A stretch of 64,000 bases of DNA from Knoellia remsis (GCF_003002895.1 NZ_PVTI01000014.1:27128-91127), one strand, 5' to 3'. Counted from the first letter of the stretch, positions 17,853 through 26,489 are shown. The notes: a model not told the origin generated them from the sequence alone. Made by a program: numbers and translations.

Positions 17853-19162
17853 GGGATCACCGCCGTGGGTATGCCGGTCAGTGCACCGGACTCGTTGATG
17901 CTCGCCTTGCGTGGGGTGGCGAGCGCGGACTCGTACACTCCGACGAGCCGTCGTGCGGTCGAGTCCCAGCCGAACCCTCGGGATCGGCGAACCGCCTTCG
18001 CGGAGAGGGACGCTCGACGCGTGGGATCGTCGATGACCGACTCGATGGCGTCGGCCCAGTCATGGACGTCGTGACCGTCGACGAGGACTCCGGCATCACC
18101 GACAGCGGTGGGCAGGCCGCCGACGTTCGTGGCGACGACGACCGCACCACTGGCCTGGGCCTCGACGGCGACGAGCCCGAAGGACTCGTTGTGAGAAGGC
18201 ACCGTGACGACGTCCGCGGCGCGCATCCACGTCGCGAGGGTCTCGCGGTCGGTGGGCGGCACGAACCGGACGATGTCGGCGATGCCCTCCTCCTCGGCGA
18301 GCCGGTCCAGACCCATCGGTGCACGGACGGCGATGCCGCTGGCTCCACCGAGGATGCCCACGACGAGCCGGTCCCGCAGGGAAGGGTTCCGGCGCACGAG
18401 CATCGCGGCTGCCCTGATGAGGACGTCCGGCGCCTTGAGGGGCTGGATCCGCCCGACGAAGAGCAGGACGACCGCGTCCTCGGGCACGCCGAGTGAGGCA
18501 CGCGCGACGGTCCGGTCTCCCGGATGGAACACGTCGAGGTCGACACCGGGCAGGACCACGTCGACGCGCGCCGGGTCCGCGTCATACAGCTCCACGAGCT
18601 CGCGAGCCTCGCCGTCCGTGTTGGCGACGAGCCGGTCAGCGGCCTCGACGACCTGGGCCTCGCCGATCTCGCGCCCCATGGGCTCCTCGGCGTCACCCGC
18701 AGCGCGGTGGAGGTTCTTGACCCGGGCCATCGTGTGCATCGTGTGCACGAGCGGCACGTCCCAGCGGTCGGCCGCGAGCCAGCCCACCTGGCCGGAGAGC
18801 CAGTAGTGCGAGTGCACGAGGTCGTAGTGGCCTTCGGGAGCGTGGGCGGCGACGCGCATCATGCCCGCGGCGAACGCGCACAGCTGGCCGGGCAGGTCCT
18901 CCTTGCCCAGCCCCTCGTAGGGCCCGGCGGCGATGTGCCGGACGACGAGGCCGGGTTCGACCTCGACGACGGGCGCCTCCGCGGCGGTCGTGCGGCGGGT
19001 GAAGATGTCGACGTCGATGCCGGCACGCGCCAGTCGGCGAGCGGTCTCGAGGACGTAGACGTTCATGCCACCGGCATCGCCGGTGCCGGGCTGCGCCAGG
19101 GGTGAGGTGTGCACGGACACCATCGCGACCCGGAGGAGGCCCCCCGTCTCGACGCTCGTCAT
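17849..19162 (-). CDS. mshA: D-inositol-3-phosphate glycosyltransferase (mycothiol synthesis, step 1)
   Basis: About 437 residues, GT4 glycosyltransferase. The UDP-sugar loop GDAGGMNVYVLE near the N-terminus, LVHSHYWLSGQVG, VGRIQPLKAPDVLIRA and the C-terminal PSHNESFGLVAVEAQASG are all typical of MshA. It joins GlcNAc from UDP-GlcNAc to 1L-myo-inositol-3-phosphate, committing carbon to mycothiol, the main thiol of Actinobacteria. It is the first gene of the mshA-ybjN-gpmA unit. mshD and a mycothiol-using dehydrogenase lie elsewhere in the window. Confidence 0.94.
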   Translation of the reverse strand: MTSVETGGLLRVAMVSVHTSPLAQPGTGDAGGMNVYVLETARRLARAGIDVDIFTRRTTAAEAPVVEVEPGLVVRHIAAGPYEGLGKEDLPGQLCAFAAGMMRVAAHAPEGHYDLVHSHYWLSGQVGWLAADRWDVPLVHTMHTMARVKNLHRAAGDAEEPMGREIGEAQVVEAADRLVANTDGEARELVELYDADPARVDVVLPGVDLDVFHPGDRTVARASLGVPEDAVVLLFVGRIQPLKAPDVLIRAAAMLVRRNPSLRDRLVVGILGGASGIAVRAPMGLDRLAEEEGIADIVRFVPPTDRETLATWMRAADVVTVPSHNESFGLVAVEAQASGAVVVATNVGGLPTAVGDAGVLVDGHDVHDWADAIESVIDDPTRRASLSAKAVRRSRGFGWDSTARRLVGVYESALATPRKASINESGALTGIPTAVIP

Positions 19163-19185
19163 TTCGCCAGTCTGTCACGCACCCG

Positions 19186-19977
19186 TCAGCCCGGCCGCGG
19201 CACACCCGTGAGGGTCAGGGTCGCCCGGCTCGACCAGACATGCACGTCGAGGCGACCGTCGGGGCGCAGGTCGACACCGCGGGTGCTCAGCCCCGGCCCG
19301 ACCCCCACGACCGTTCCCCGCGCAGAGGTCAGCGCCCGTTGCTCGCCCTCACGGGGTTCGAGCCACCACCCGCGGTTGCGGAGCGCGCGCTCGGGCAGCG
19401 CCGGCACGAGACCCGTCGTCGCGGGCATGTAGTCGAGATGCACCACGACGGCGTCGGCGCCCTCGACGTCGGCCTGCACGTAGACGCCGGCACTGGTGAG
19501 GAGGAAGAGCAGTCGCAGGGTCATGCTGCGCGGGGCACCGTCCACCGTGCCGTAGACGACGCCGTCGTAGGTCGCGCGGCCCGGCTGGATGCGGACGTCG
19601 TCGATGCGGACGTGGTCGAGTGTGGCGTCGACGTCCTCGGCCGGGTGCCCGTCCCGCTCCCCCAGGGTGCCGAGGACAGCGCTCACCGGGGAGCCGCGGG
19701 TGATCGTGTCCACGAGCGGTCCGGAGTCGGCCGAGACCCTGAACCCCGACTGGTACGCCGCCACCGTGTAGCCGCGGCCCAGCGTGACGATGCCGCGGGC
19801 GTCCGTCGCGACGGTGAGCAGCCCGGGATCGACGCGGTCGAGACCGATGTCGGTGCGCAGCAGGACCGGCACCTTCTCGGCGACGCCGAGGAGCAGGGCC
19901 GCGGTGACCGAGACGACGAGGGCGACCATGCTCAGACTCGTGCCCTGACGCTGAGCACCGAATCCCCGCCATCGCAC
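19186..19977 (-). CDS. Membrane-anchored protein of unknown function
   Basis: About 263 residues. A basic N-terminus is followed by one hydrophobic helix (SMVALVVSVTAALLLGVAEKVP), suggesting a signal anchor with the rest outside the cell. The exported part is beta-rich with no Cys pairs and no catalytic motif that I recognise. The GTG start at 19977 has a TAGGCT hexamer 6 nt before it (leaderless). Its stop is 23 nt upstream of the mshA start on the same strand, so it may be co-transcribed with mshA. Confidence 0.7.
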   Translation of the reverse strand: MRWRGFGAQRQGTSLSMVALVVSVTAALLLGVAEKVPVLLRTDIGLDRVDPGLLTVATDARGIVTLGRGYTVAAYQSGFRVSADSGPLVDTITRGSPVSAVLGTLGERDGHPAEDVDATLDHVRIDDVRIQPGRATYDGVVYGTVDGAPRSMTLRLLFLLTSAGVYVQADVEGADAVVVHLDYMPATTGLVPALPERALRNRGWWLEPREGEQRALTSARGTVVGVGPGLSTRGVDLRPDGRLDVHVWSSRATLTLTGVPRPG

Positions 19978-19983
19978 TCGCTC

Positions 19984-19989
19984 AGCCTA
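19984..19989 (-). promoter_or_regulatory. -10 hexamer TAGGCT, leaderless promoter
   Basis: TAGGCT on the minus strand ends 6 nt before the GTG at 19977. No Shine-Dalgarno sequence is present. Confidence 0.45.
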
Positions 19990-20040
19990 GGCGCTGACAG
20001 CGTGCCGCTCGGGTCGCCGTCGCCTCGTGGGTGGACGAGG

Positions 20041-21063
20041 TCAGGCGATGCGGTCGAGGTCGGCGGCGAGGACCTCGTGGTGCAACGCCTCACCGGCGGC
20101 ACACCGCGCCACCTCCGCAGCCGCGACCTGCCCGAGCCGGTGGCTCTCGCGCCCCAGGGAACCCGCGAGGTGCGGGGTGAGCACGACGTTGGGCAGCGTG
20201 AAGAAGGGGTGGCCCACGGGCAGCGGCTCCGGGTCGGTGACGTCGAGCCAGGCGTCGAGCCGTCCGCTGACGACGTGCGGGAGCAGCGCCTCCGTGTCGA
20301 CGAGGCTGCCCCGTGCGGTGTTGACGAGGACGGCACCGTCGGGCATGGCGGCGAGACCGTCGGCGTCGATGAGGTGCCGGGTCGACGGCAGCTCGGGTGC
20401 GTGGACGGTGACGACGTGGCTGCGCCCGAGCAGGTCCGGCAGGGTGACGAGCTCGGCGCCGAGAGCGGCGGCATCGTCCGCCGTGAGGAACGGGTCGGCG
20501 ACGAGGACGCGGACGTCGAGGGCACGCAACCGCTCGAGCACGAGCCGACCGATGCGGGAGGCTCCGACGACGCCGATGGTGAGGCCGTGGTTGCCCACCC
20601 AGAGGCCGTCACCGATGTCGGGGCGCAGCTCGCCGGTCTCGCGGTATGCCGCGACGTACCTGGCCGTGCGCTTGCCGGCGAGGATGACGGTCGCCAGGGT
20701 GAACTCCGCGACCGGGACGGCGTTGGCGTCGGCGGCGTTGCTCACCCGCACGCCGGCTCGCCACACGTCGGGAGCGAGGTAGGGGCGCAGTGTCCCCGCG
20801 GCATGCGCGACGAGGCGCAGGCCGTCGAAGCGCGCGAGGACGGCCGCGTCGACGAAGGGGCTGCCCCACCCGGTGACGATGGCCTCGGCCGAGGCGAGCC
20901 GGTTCCACGGCGCGGTGGCGAAGTCTGTGACGAGGAGCGGTGCGCCGTCGTCGTCCCGGAGGAGCTCGGTGTTGTCGGCGAGCGTCGTCAGCGCCCGCTC
21001 GTCGAGCACCGAGTCGGCGGTCGGTCGGGGCATGACGATGGCGGTCCGCACGTGAGCGAACAT
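20041..21063 (-). CDS. D-isomer-specific 2-hydroxyacid dehydrogenase family protein
   Basis: About 340 residues from the ATG at 21063. The NAD-binding segment (IGVVGASRIGRLVLERL) has an unusual ASRIG in place of the common GxGxIG, but the catalytic Arg (VNTARGSLVD), Glu (DPEPLPVGHP) and His (LTPHLAGSLGRESHRLG) are in place. The N-terminal catalytic domain lacks a clear substrate signature, so the oxo-acid is unknown. It is divergent from a sugar-phosphate-isomerase-like gene 47 nt away; the pair could serve one catabolic pathway. Confidence 0.85.
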   Translation of the reverse strand: MFAHVRTAIVMPRPTADSVLDERALTTLADNTELLRDDDGAPLLVTDFATAPWNRLASAEAIVTGWGSPFVDAAVLARFDGLRLVAHAAGTLRPYLAPDVWRAGVRVSNAADANAVPVAEFTLATVILAGKRTARYVAAYRETGELRPDIGDGLWVGNHGLTIGVVGASRIGRLVLERLRALDVRVLVADPFLTADDAAALGAELVTLPDLLGRSHVVTVHAPELPSTRHLIDADGLAAMPDGAVLVNTARGSLVDTEALLPHVVSGRLDAWLDVTDPEPLPVGHPFFTLPNVVLTPHLAGSLGRESHRLGQVAAAEVARCAAGEALHHEVLAADLDRIA

Positions 21064-21109
21064 AGTGGGCGCAGCACTACGGCACGTGGACTCCGACGAA
21101 AGGCCCTCC

Positions 21110-21946
21110 ATGACGCGCGCAGGCGCCGACGCCCTGCGGCTTGGGCTGTGTTCGGTGACCTTCCGCGCCCTGACATCGGCCTCGGTGGCTCGGGCCGCGC
21201 GCGCGGCCGGGCTGGCCGCCGTCGAGTGGGGCGCCGACCACCATGCCCCGGCGTCCGACCTCGACGCGGTGCGTGCCACCCGCAAGGTGAGCGAGGACGC
21301 CGGACTCGCGGTCGCGTCATACGGCTCGTACTGGCGCGCAGGGGTCGATGACCTGACGGCTGCCGAAGCCGTGGTGCACGCGGCGCGTGAGCTGGGTGCA
21401 CCTCGCGTCCGGGTGTGGGCCGGGGCGTCGGGCACCGACGACACCGACGGTGCGACCCGCGCTCGCGTCGTCGACGGACTGCGCGAGTTCGCCGAGCTCG
21501 CGGCCGCTCACTCGGTCGTCGTCGGCACCGAGTTCCACGGCAACACCCTGACCGACAGCGCGGATGCGACCCTGCGCCTCCTCGACGACGTCGGCCACCC
21601 GAACCTGCAGACCTACTGGCAGCCGCGACCCGGCGACCCCGACGACGTCGCGGTCGCCGGGCTGGGCCGCCTGCTCGACGAGGCGTCCGTATGCGGCGTG
21701 CACGCCTTCTCGTGGTGGCCCACCACCGAGCGACTGCCCTTGGACGCACGGGCGACGTTGTGGCAGAACGTCATTGGCGTGCTCGGAGATCGTGACTGGA
21801 GCGGCGACGTGCTCCTCGAGTTTGTGCCCGACGACGACCCGGCGCAGCTCGTCGCGTCCGCGGACTCCTGGCGTACGTGGGCCGGAGGGGCGCGTTGCGA
21901 ACCCGCCCATCGAGTGAGACCGGGGCGGCTGGGGCGCAGGGGCTGA
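21110..21946 (+). CDS. TIM-barrel sugar phosphate isomerase/epimerase
   Basis: About 278 residues. The xylose-isomerase-like barrel is indicated by GLCSVTFRAL at strand 1, AAVEWGADHH at strand 2, VGTEFHGNTLTDS with a metal-binding Glu, HPNLQTYWQPR and VHAFSWWP. Such enzymes epimerise or isomerise keto-sugars with a divalent metal. The ATG at 21110 is the first start at the beginning of the conserved region. The last 20 residues (from GARCEP) look unrelated to the family and run up to 3 nt before the next gene, so the original stop may have been lost. Confidence 0.8.
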   Translation: MTRAGADALRLGLCSVTFRALTSASVARAARAAGLAAVEWGADHHAPASDLDAVRATRKVSEDAGLAVASYGSYWRAGVDDLTAAEAVVHAARELGAPRVRVWAGASGTDDTDGATRARVVDGLREFAELAAAHSVVVGTEFHGNTLTDSADATLRLLDDVGHPNLQTYWQPRPGDPDDVAVAGLGRLLDEASVCGVHAFSWWPTTERLPLDARATLWQNVIGVLGDRDWSGDVLLEFVPDDDPAQLVASADSWRTWAGGARCEPAHRVRPGRLGRRG

Positions 21947-21949
21947 ACG

Positions 21950-22750
21950 GTGGCGACGAGCAGGCCCGTGGGGGTGATCACCCGCGGCACGACCAACCCG
22001 AACCGGTTGCGCCGGGGCGACCGCTGGCTCGCGGGACCGCAGGCGTGGCGACTTCGGCGGGCGCCCGAGCCGCCCGTCGTCGTGGACCTCGGCTACGGCG
22101 CCTCCCCCGTCACGGCCGTCGAGCTGCACGACCGGCTGAGCCGGGTCCGTCCCGACGTCGAGGTCGTGGGCATCGAGATCGACCCCGAGCGCGTCGCGGC
22201 CGCGCAGCGGCTGGAGCGGCCCGGGCTGGGCTTCCGGCGCGGCGGGTTCGAGGTCCCGCTCGACGGACGCGACGCGACGGTGATCCGGGCCTTCAACGTC
22301 CTGCGCCAGTACGACGAGGCGGAGGTCGACGGCGCGTGGGACCGGCTGCGGTCACGGCTCGCCCCCGACGGGCTACTCGTGGACGGCACGTGCGACGAGC
22401 TCGGCCGCCTCGCCGCCTGGGTCGCCGTCACCCGCGATGGACCGCAGAGCCTGACCTTCTCGTGGCACCTGCGCGGTCTCGACCGTCCGTCCGTCGTCGC
22501 CGAGCGACTGCCCAAGGCGCTCATCCATCGCAACGTCCCCGGCGAGCCGGTCCACGCCTTCCTCGCCGACCTCGACCGGCACTGGGAACGACAGGCCGCG
22601 CACGCGGCATACGGTGTGCGACAACGGTTCCGGGCGACGGCACAGGCGATGCGCGGCGCTGGGTGGCCGCTCGTCGACGGCCCGGCACGGTGGCGGCTCG
22701 GCGAGCTCACCGTCGCGTGGTCAGCGGTGCGGCCTCACCAGGGGCCGTAG
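21950..22750 (+). CDS. SAM-dependent methyltransferase, class I
   Basis: About 266 residues from a GTG, 3 nt after the preceding stop. Motif I is VVDLGYGASPVTAVEL, an acidic residue ends strand 2 (VVGIEIDPERV), and the later region has IRAFNVLRQYDE where a post-I motif is expected. The N-terminal VITRGTTNPNRLRRGDRW is conserved in actinobacterial homologues as I recall them. The substrate is unknown. The end overlaps the convergent DUF2516 gene by 16 bp. Confidence 0.75.
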   Translation: MATSRPVGVITRGTTNPNRLRRGDRWLAGPQAWRLRRAPEPPVVVDLGYGASPVTAVELHDRLSRVRPDVEVVGIEIDPERVAAAQRLERPGLGFRRGGFEVPLDGRDATVIRAFNVLRQYDEAEVDGAWDRLRSRLAPDGLLVDGTCDELGRLAAWVAVTRDGPQSLTFSWHLRGLDRPSVVAERLPKALIHRNVPGEPVHAFLADLDRHWERQAAHAAYGVRQRFRATAQAMRGAGWPLVDGPARWRLGELTVAWSAVRPHQGP

Positions 22751-23067
22751 GGACCCTGGTGCAGGTTGTTGCCACGACCGCGACCCTGCACGGAGTCGAC
22801 CGCGGGTCGCACGTCGGCGAGGTACACCCCGGCCGCGGCCACGCCGATGATGCCGAGGAAGAGCAGGGCACCGCCGAGGGCGACGAAGCCGAGCAGGCAG
22901 GCGACGCCCGTGACGCCGAGCCAGAAGTTCTTCGTGCGCTTGCTCGCCGCGACGAACGCGTCGGGGCGGGTCCGCAGCGCGTGGATGAACGCGAACACTT
23001 CGATGGCGAGGGCCGCCAGCGTGAGCGCGAGCAGCACCCACGACTGGACCTGACCGAGAGCGAACAT
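22735..23067 (-). CDS. DUF2516 small membrane protein
   Basis: About 110 residues with three hydrophobic segments (VLLALTLAALAIEVFAF, then WLGVTGVACLLGFVAL and FLGIIGVAAAGVYLADV) and a cytoplasmic tail rich in Gly, Arg and Asn. It matches DUF2516, whose mycobacterial member (Rv0476) lies directly beside hbhA. Here an asparaginase gene and dtd separate it from the HbhA-like gene. A TAGGCT hexamer 6 nt before the ATG suggests a leaderless mRNA. Function unknown. Confidence 0.82.
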   Translation of the reverse strand: MFALGQVQSWVLLALTLAALAIEVFAFIHALRTRPDAFVAASKRTKNFWLGVTGVACLLGFVALGGALLFLGIIGVAAAGVYLADVRPAVDSVQGRGRGNNLHQGPYGPW

Positions 23068-23073
23068 GGCGTC

Positions 23074-23079
23074 AGCCTA
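23074..23079 (-). promoter_or_regulatory. -10 hexamer TAGGCT, leaderless promoter of the DUF2516 gene
   Basis: TAGGCT on the minus strand ends 6 nt before the ATG at 23067; no ribosome-binding site is present. Confidence 0.45.
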
Positions 23080-23087
23080 CGGGAGGG

Positions 23088-23522
23088 CTACGGCGTGGCT
23101 GTGTCGATGACGATCGTCACCGGCCCGTCGGCGACGGACTCGATCGTCATGTGCGCACCGAAGCTGCCCGTCGCCACCGTGAGGCCGCGGTCGCGCAGCG
23201 CCGAGACGACCTGTGCGACAACGGGTTCGGCGACATCACCGGGTGCCGCGGCGCTCCACGACGGGCGCCGGCCCTTGCGGGTGTCGGCGAGCAGGGTGAA
23301 CTGGCTGACGACGAGCACCGGTGCACCGGCATCGGTGACCGACCGCTCCCCCTCGAGGAGGCGCAGGTCTGCGATCTTGCGGGCGACGAGGTCGACCTCG
23401 GCCGGTCCGTCGTCGTGACCCACGCCGACGAGGACGAAGAGCCCGGGCTCGTCGATCGCTCCGACCGTCTCGCCGTCGACGACGACGGCAGCCCGCTGCA
23501 CCCGCTGGATGACCGCCCTCAC
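23088..23522 (-). CDS. dtd: D-aminoacyl-tRNA deacylase
   Basis: About 144 residues. The active-site SQFTLLADTRKGRRPSW and the cross-subunit GPVTIVIDT (Gly-cisPro type) motif are both intact, and the N-terminus MRAVIQRVQRAAV is typical. DTD hydrolyses D-amino acids, and glycine on tRNA-Ala, from mischarged tRNAs. A GAGAGGAG ribosome-binding site precedes the GTG start. It lies just downstream of the asparaginase gene, 32 nt apart, and may share its transcript. Confidence 0.94.
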   Translation of the reverse strand: MRAVIQRVQRAAVVVDGETVGAIDEPGLFVLVGVGHDDGPAEVDLVARKIADLRLLEGERSVTDAGAPVLVVSQFTLLADTRKGRRPSWSAAAPGDVAEPVVAQVVSALRDRGLTVATGSFGAHMTIESVADGPVTIVIDTATP

Positions 23523-23554
23523 GGTGCTCCTCTCCCTGGCGTGCTCGCGATGGC

Positions 23555-24610
23555 TCAGATGCCCACGGCGACCACGGAGCCGACCGGCTGGCCGTGCCCG
23601 AGGATCGGCGCGTCCTCGAGGGCCCCGAGCGCGCCGGTCTCGACGCCGAGGCGACGCAGCACCGCGGCGAGGATGACCGTGCGCGCCCGCTGCCCGCCGT
23701 CAGCGACCTTGAGGGCGATGCCGCGGCCGTCCGCGAGACCCACGGCATACACCGCCTCGGCACCGTCCTTGGCAATGGCTCCGGAGGTGCCCCGGATGAA
23801 CGCCGTGACGTCGCGGCGGGTGCCGCCGAGGAACTCTGGGTGCGCCCGGATCGCGTCGGCGACCCTCGCCTCATCCGTGCCCGAATCCGCGCTCGCGAGC
23901 CGGCCGAAGGCGCGCGCCAGCCCGGCGAGCGACACGGCCATGACCGGGGCGCCGCAGCCGTCGACGGCGGTGGCCGCGACCGGCTCGCCCGCGAGCTCGG
24001 CCAGGGTGTCGGCGCAGGCCTGCTGGAGTGGGTGGTCGAGCTCGCGGTACGTCGCGAGGTCCCAGCCGTTCGCGACGCACGTCGCGAGCATGCCGGCGTG
24101 CTTGCCGGAGCAGTTCTGGGCGATCGACTCCTTGTCGCGTCCGTCGCGCACCCAGGCGAGGCGGGCCACCTCGTCGTAGGGGAAGTCGGGGGTGTTCTGG
24201 AGGTCGCCGACAGCCAAGCCCGCACCGGCGAGGATCTCGACGACCGCCTCGAGGTGGAACGGCTCGCCCGAGTGGCTCGCGCAGACGAGCGCGAGGTGGT
24301 GGGGCGCGACGTCGAGCCCGGCCCGGACCATCGCGAGCGCCTGGATCGGCTTGTTCGACGAACGCGGGAAGACCGGGTCGGTGGCGTCGCCGAGGACGAG
24401 CTCGACGGAGCCGTCGGGAGCCGTGACGACGACGCTGCCCCGGTGCACTGACTCGACGAAGCCACCCCGGACGGCCTGTGCGAGGACGGGCGCCTCACCG
24501 AGCACGGCGGGCGTCGGCAGCGTCGGACCTGCGTGGGCCGAGGTGGCGGCTGGCCCGGCGGCGGGGTGACCGGAAGGTGCGGCGGACTGCGGAAGGGGCG
24601 CGGACGGCAT
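23555..24610 (-). CDS. Asparaginase II-type L-asparaginase
   Basis: About 351 residues from the ATG at 24610; the first 30 are Pro/Ala-rich. The core has the features of the rhizobial-type asparaginase II family, distinct from EcAII: RSSNKPIQALAMV, CASHSGEPFH, NCSGKHAGML and VDGCGAPVMAVSL, the last with the paired Cys and Ser-Lys residues of this family. It deaminates L-asparagine to aspartate. A GTG at 24625 is an alternative start. The gene sits between an HbhA-like gene and dtd where mycobacteria have hbhA next to DUF2516. Confidence 0.86.
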   Translation of the reverse strand: MPSAPLPQSAAPSGHPAAGPAATSAHAGPTLPTPAVLGEAPVLAQAVRGGFVESVHRGSVVVTAPDGSVELVLGDATDPVFPRSSNKPIQALAMVRAGLDVAPHHLALVCASHSGEPFHLEAVVEILAGAGLAVGDLQNTPDFPYDEVARLAWVRDGRDKESIAQNCSGKHAGMLATCVANGWDLATYRELDHPLQQACADTLAELAGEPVAATAVDGCGAPVMAVSLAGLARAFGRLASADSGTDEARVADAIRAHPEFLGGTRRDVTAFIRGTSGAIAKDGAEAVYAVGLADGRGIALKVADGGQRARTVILAAVLRRLGVETGALGALEDAPILGHGQPVGSVVAVGI

Positions 24611-24668
24611 ACGGACCAGTATCGACACCGCCTCCACCTCAGCAGTATCGGGTCGCCCGACAACGCAC

Positions 24669-24701
24669 CGCTCCACCCGAGAAGGCTTCTCGGGTGGAGC
24701 G
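24669..24701. terminator. 33-bp palindrome downstream of the HbhA-like gene
   Basis: Arms CGCTCCACCCGAGAAG (24669-24684) and its exact complement (24686-24701) flank one base. It lies 32 nt beyond the stop of the minus-strand HbhA-like gene and upstream of the asparaginase start, so it probably ends the XRE/HbhA transcript. No T-run follows. Confidence 0.6.
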
Positions 24702-24732
24702 GGACGTCGTACCTGATGTGGCCGTATGCCGG

Positions 24733-25431
24733 TCAGTCGCCGACCTTGGCGGCGGCCTTCTTCGTGGCCTTGGTCGAGCCGGCGGCGGTCTTGCGCGCGC
24801 TCGTCGTCGTGGCCTTGGCCGACGTCGTCGTGCGCTTGGCGCCCTTGGTCGCGGTGGTGCGGGTGCGCTTGGCGGCGGTGCGGGTGCGCTTGGTCGCGGC
24901 CTTGACCTCGGTCGTCGCGATCTGGGCCGTGTCCTGCGCGGACTCGACGACACCCTCGGTGACGGTCTCGACGACGCGGGCGGCCTCGTTGCGGCCGGTG
25001 GTGAAGGTCGCGAGCGCCGAGGTGCGGACGTCCTTGGCGGCCTTGCGGGCCGTGGTGACGGCGCCCTTGCCGAGGGCGAGGGTGGTCTCGGCCTGCTCGA
25101 CGAGGTCCTGGGTGGCCTTCTGGTTGCGGATGCGGGTGACGAGCTTCTCGCCGCGGGCGGCGAGACCCTCGTAGGACTTGGCGACGTCCTCGTAGCCCTG
25201 GACGACCTGGCCGAGGGCCTTGGTCGGGAGCGCCTTGGCGTCGTCGATCGCGACCTGCGCGCGGTTCTGGACCGCGGCGGGCTTGAGCTCGGCGCGCAGG
25301 TCGGAGCGGACCTTGAGCGCACGGGCGCGGGCCTCACGGGCGCGCTCGACGGCGAGGTCGGTGGCGCCGACGACGGCGAGGAACGGGGTGGTGCCCTGGT
25401 TCTTGGTGCTGGTCTGGGTCTTGGTGGCCAT
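24733..25431 (-). CDS. HbhA-like (heparin-binding haemagglutinin-like) coiled-coil protein
   Basis: About 232 residues. Almost the whole central part is alanine-rich amphipathic helix (residues 20-170), and the last 50 residues are a Lys/Arg/Thr/Ala tail (KAATKRTRTAAKRTRTTATK), the layout of mycobacterial HbhA. In mycobacteria HbhA is a surface adhesin whose Lys tail binds sulphated glycans; here surface location and binding are inference, and a nucleic-acid- or membrane-shaping role is just as possible. An XRE regulator lies upstream as in the Rv0474-Rv0475 locus. The ATG at 25431 is chosen because GGAG is 5 nt upstream. Confidence 0.72.
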   Translation of the reverse strand: MATKTQTSTKNQGTTPFLAVVGATDLAVERAREARARALKVRSDLRAELKPAAVQNRAQVAIDDAKALPTKALGQVVQGYEDVAKSYEGLAARGEKLVTRIRNQKATQDLVEQAETTLALGKGAVTTARKAAKDVRTSALATFTTGRNEAARVVETVTEGVVESAQDTAQIATTEVKAATKRTRTAAKRTRTTATKGAKRTTTSAKATTTSARKTAAGSTKATKKAAAKVGD

Positions 25432-25482
25432 GCTCACTCCTGGAGTGTGGGTGGGGTGGTGCGGTCGCGGTGAGCCCTGCGC

Positions 25483-25851
25483 TCAGCGCGTGGTCTCGTC
25501 GCCGACGAAGGACTCGTAGACGTCGATGAGGGTCGCCTTCTGGCGGTCGGTGAGAGCGGGGTCGGCGGCAATGGCGGCCCGCACGCTCGGGGCGGTCGTC
25601 TCGGCGGCAGGGGGCTCGTCGAGGATTCCGGCCTTGACGTAGAGCGTCTCGGCCGACACCTCCAGGCCCTTGGCGAGCTGTTGCAGGACCGAGGCGCTGG
25701 GGCGCTTCAGTCCTCGCTCGATCTGCGAGAGATAGGGGTTGGAGATGCCCGCGAGCTCGGACAGCTGACGCAGCGACAGCCGGTGCGACAGACGCTGCTC
25801 GCGCAGGTAGTCGCCCAGTCCGGCGAGGTCGTTCAGCGGGTTCCGGCTCAC
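25483..25851 (-). CDS. XRE-family transcriptional regulator upstream of the HbhA-like gene
   Basis: About 122 residues from the GTG at 25851 behind GGAGGA; an in-frame ATG at 25938 would add a poorly conserved His/Cys-rich stretch. The helix-turn-helix is clear: LREQRLSHRLSLRQLSELAG with ISNPYLSQIERGLKRPS as recognition helix region, then a short C-terminal helix bundle. It lies in the position of Rv0474 relative to hbhA, which makes it the likely local regulator. The divergent upstream region holds two inverted copies of the octamer CGGCATAC (25933-25940 and 25949-25956). Confidence 0.85.
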   Translation of the reverse strand: MSRNPLNDLAGLGDYLREQRLSHRLSLRQLSELAGISNPYLSQIERGLKRPSASVLQQLAKGLEVSAETLYVKAGILDEPPAAETTAPSVRAAIAADPALTDRQKATLIDVYESFVGDETTR

Positions 25852-25973
25852 TCCTCCAGTGTGCTTGCTGTAGTTAGCACTTTGCAAACTGACGCAAGCG
25901 TGATGGTGAACACAGGCGGTCGGGTGCGCTTCCGGCATACGGTCTCACGTATGCCGTCCGCTTGGGCTTGCCC

Positions 25974-25979
25974 TAATCT
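25974..25979 (+). promoter_or_regulatory. -10 hexamer TAATCT, leaderless promoter of the DUF4395 gene
   Basis: TAATCT ends 6 nt before the ATG at 25986. The octamer GTATGCCG (25949-25956) ends 17 nt before it, at the -35 position. Confidence 0.5.
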
Positions 25980-25985
25980 TGCGTT

Positions 25986-26489
25986 ATGCCTGTGCGTGGC
26001 GTCCTGAGCTTCCCCAACCCGGTCAACGAGAAGGCCGCGCGCTCCGTCGCGGCCGGCGTCGTGCTGCTCGGTGTCGTCACCCTGGCGACGCAGTGGTGGT
26101 GGCTCGCGGCGGTCATGGCGGTCGGGTTCGCGCTGCGGGTCGCGGCCGGGCCCCGGTTCTCACCGCTGGGGCGGCTCGCGGTCCACGTCGTCGCGCCCCG
26201 GCTCGGTGCGCCGCGGATGGTGCCGGGGCCGCCGAAGCGCTTCGCCCAGACGGTCGGGCTTGTGACGAGCGCGGCGGCCGCGGTGGCGGCACTGGGGTTC
26301 GGGGCGACGACGGTCGCGAGCGTCCTGCTCGGGGTGCTCGTCGTCTTCGCGACGCTCGAGGCGGCGGTCGGGTTCTGCGCCGGGTGCTGGGCGTTCGGTC
26401 ACCTCATGCGGCTCGGCGTCATCCCCGAGGAGACCTGCGCCGCCTGCGCTGACCTCAGCCTCCGCCCGCGTCAGCACAACCTCGTCTGA
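25986..26489 (+). CDS. DUF4395 membrane protein
   Basis: About 167 residues with four hydrophobic segments and the DUF4395 landmarks: FPNPVNEKAARS at the N-terminus, PRFSPLGRLAVHVVAPRLG in a loop, and a CAGCWAFGHLMRLG Cys motif near the end followed by EETCAACADL. The four cysteines in two CxxC-like pairs suggest redox or metal function; in other Actinobacteria the gene is often near thioredoxin or sulphurtransferase genes, which is not the case here. Its -10 suggests a leaderless mRNA. A repeat block follows the stop. Confidence 0.82.
   Translation: MPVRGVLSFPNPVNEKAARSVAAGVVLLGVVTLATQWWWLAAVMAVGFALRVAAGPRFSPLGRLAVHVVAPRLGAPRMVPGPPKRFAQTVGLVTSAAAAVAALGFGATTVASVLLGVLVVFATLEAAVGFCAGCWAFGHLMRLGVIPEETCAACADLSLRPRQHNLV

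Noticed and set aside
19102..21351. 749-codon plus-strand frame over the dehydrogenase region
   Set aside because: Opposite a real 2-hydroxyacid dehydrogenase gene and an anchored protein gene; biased composition only.
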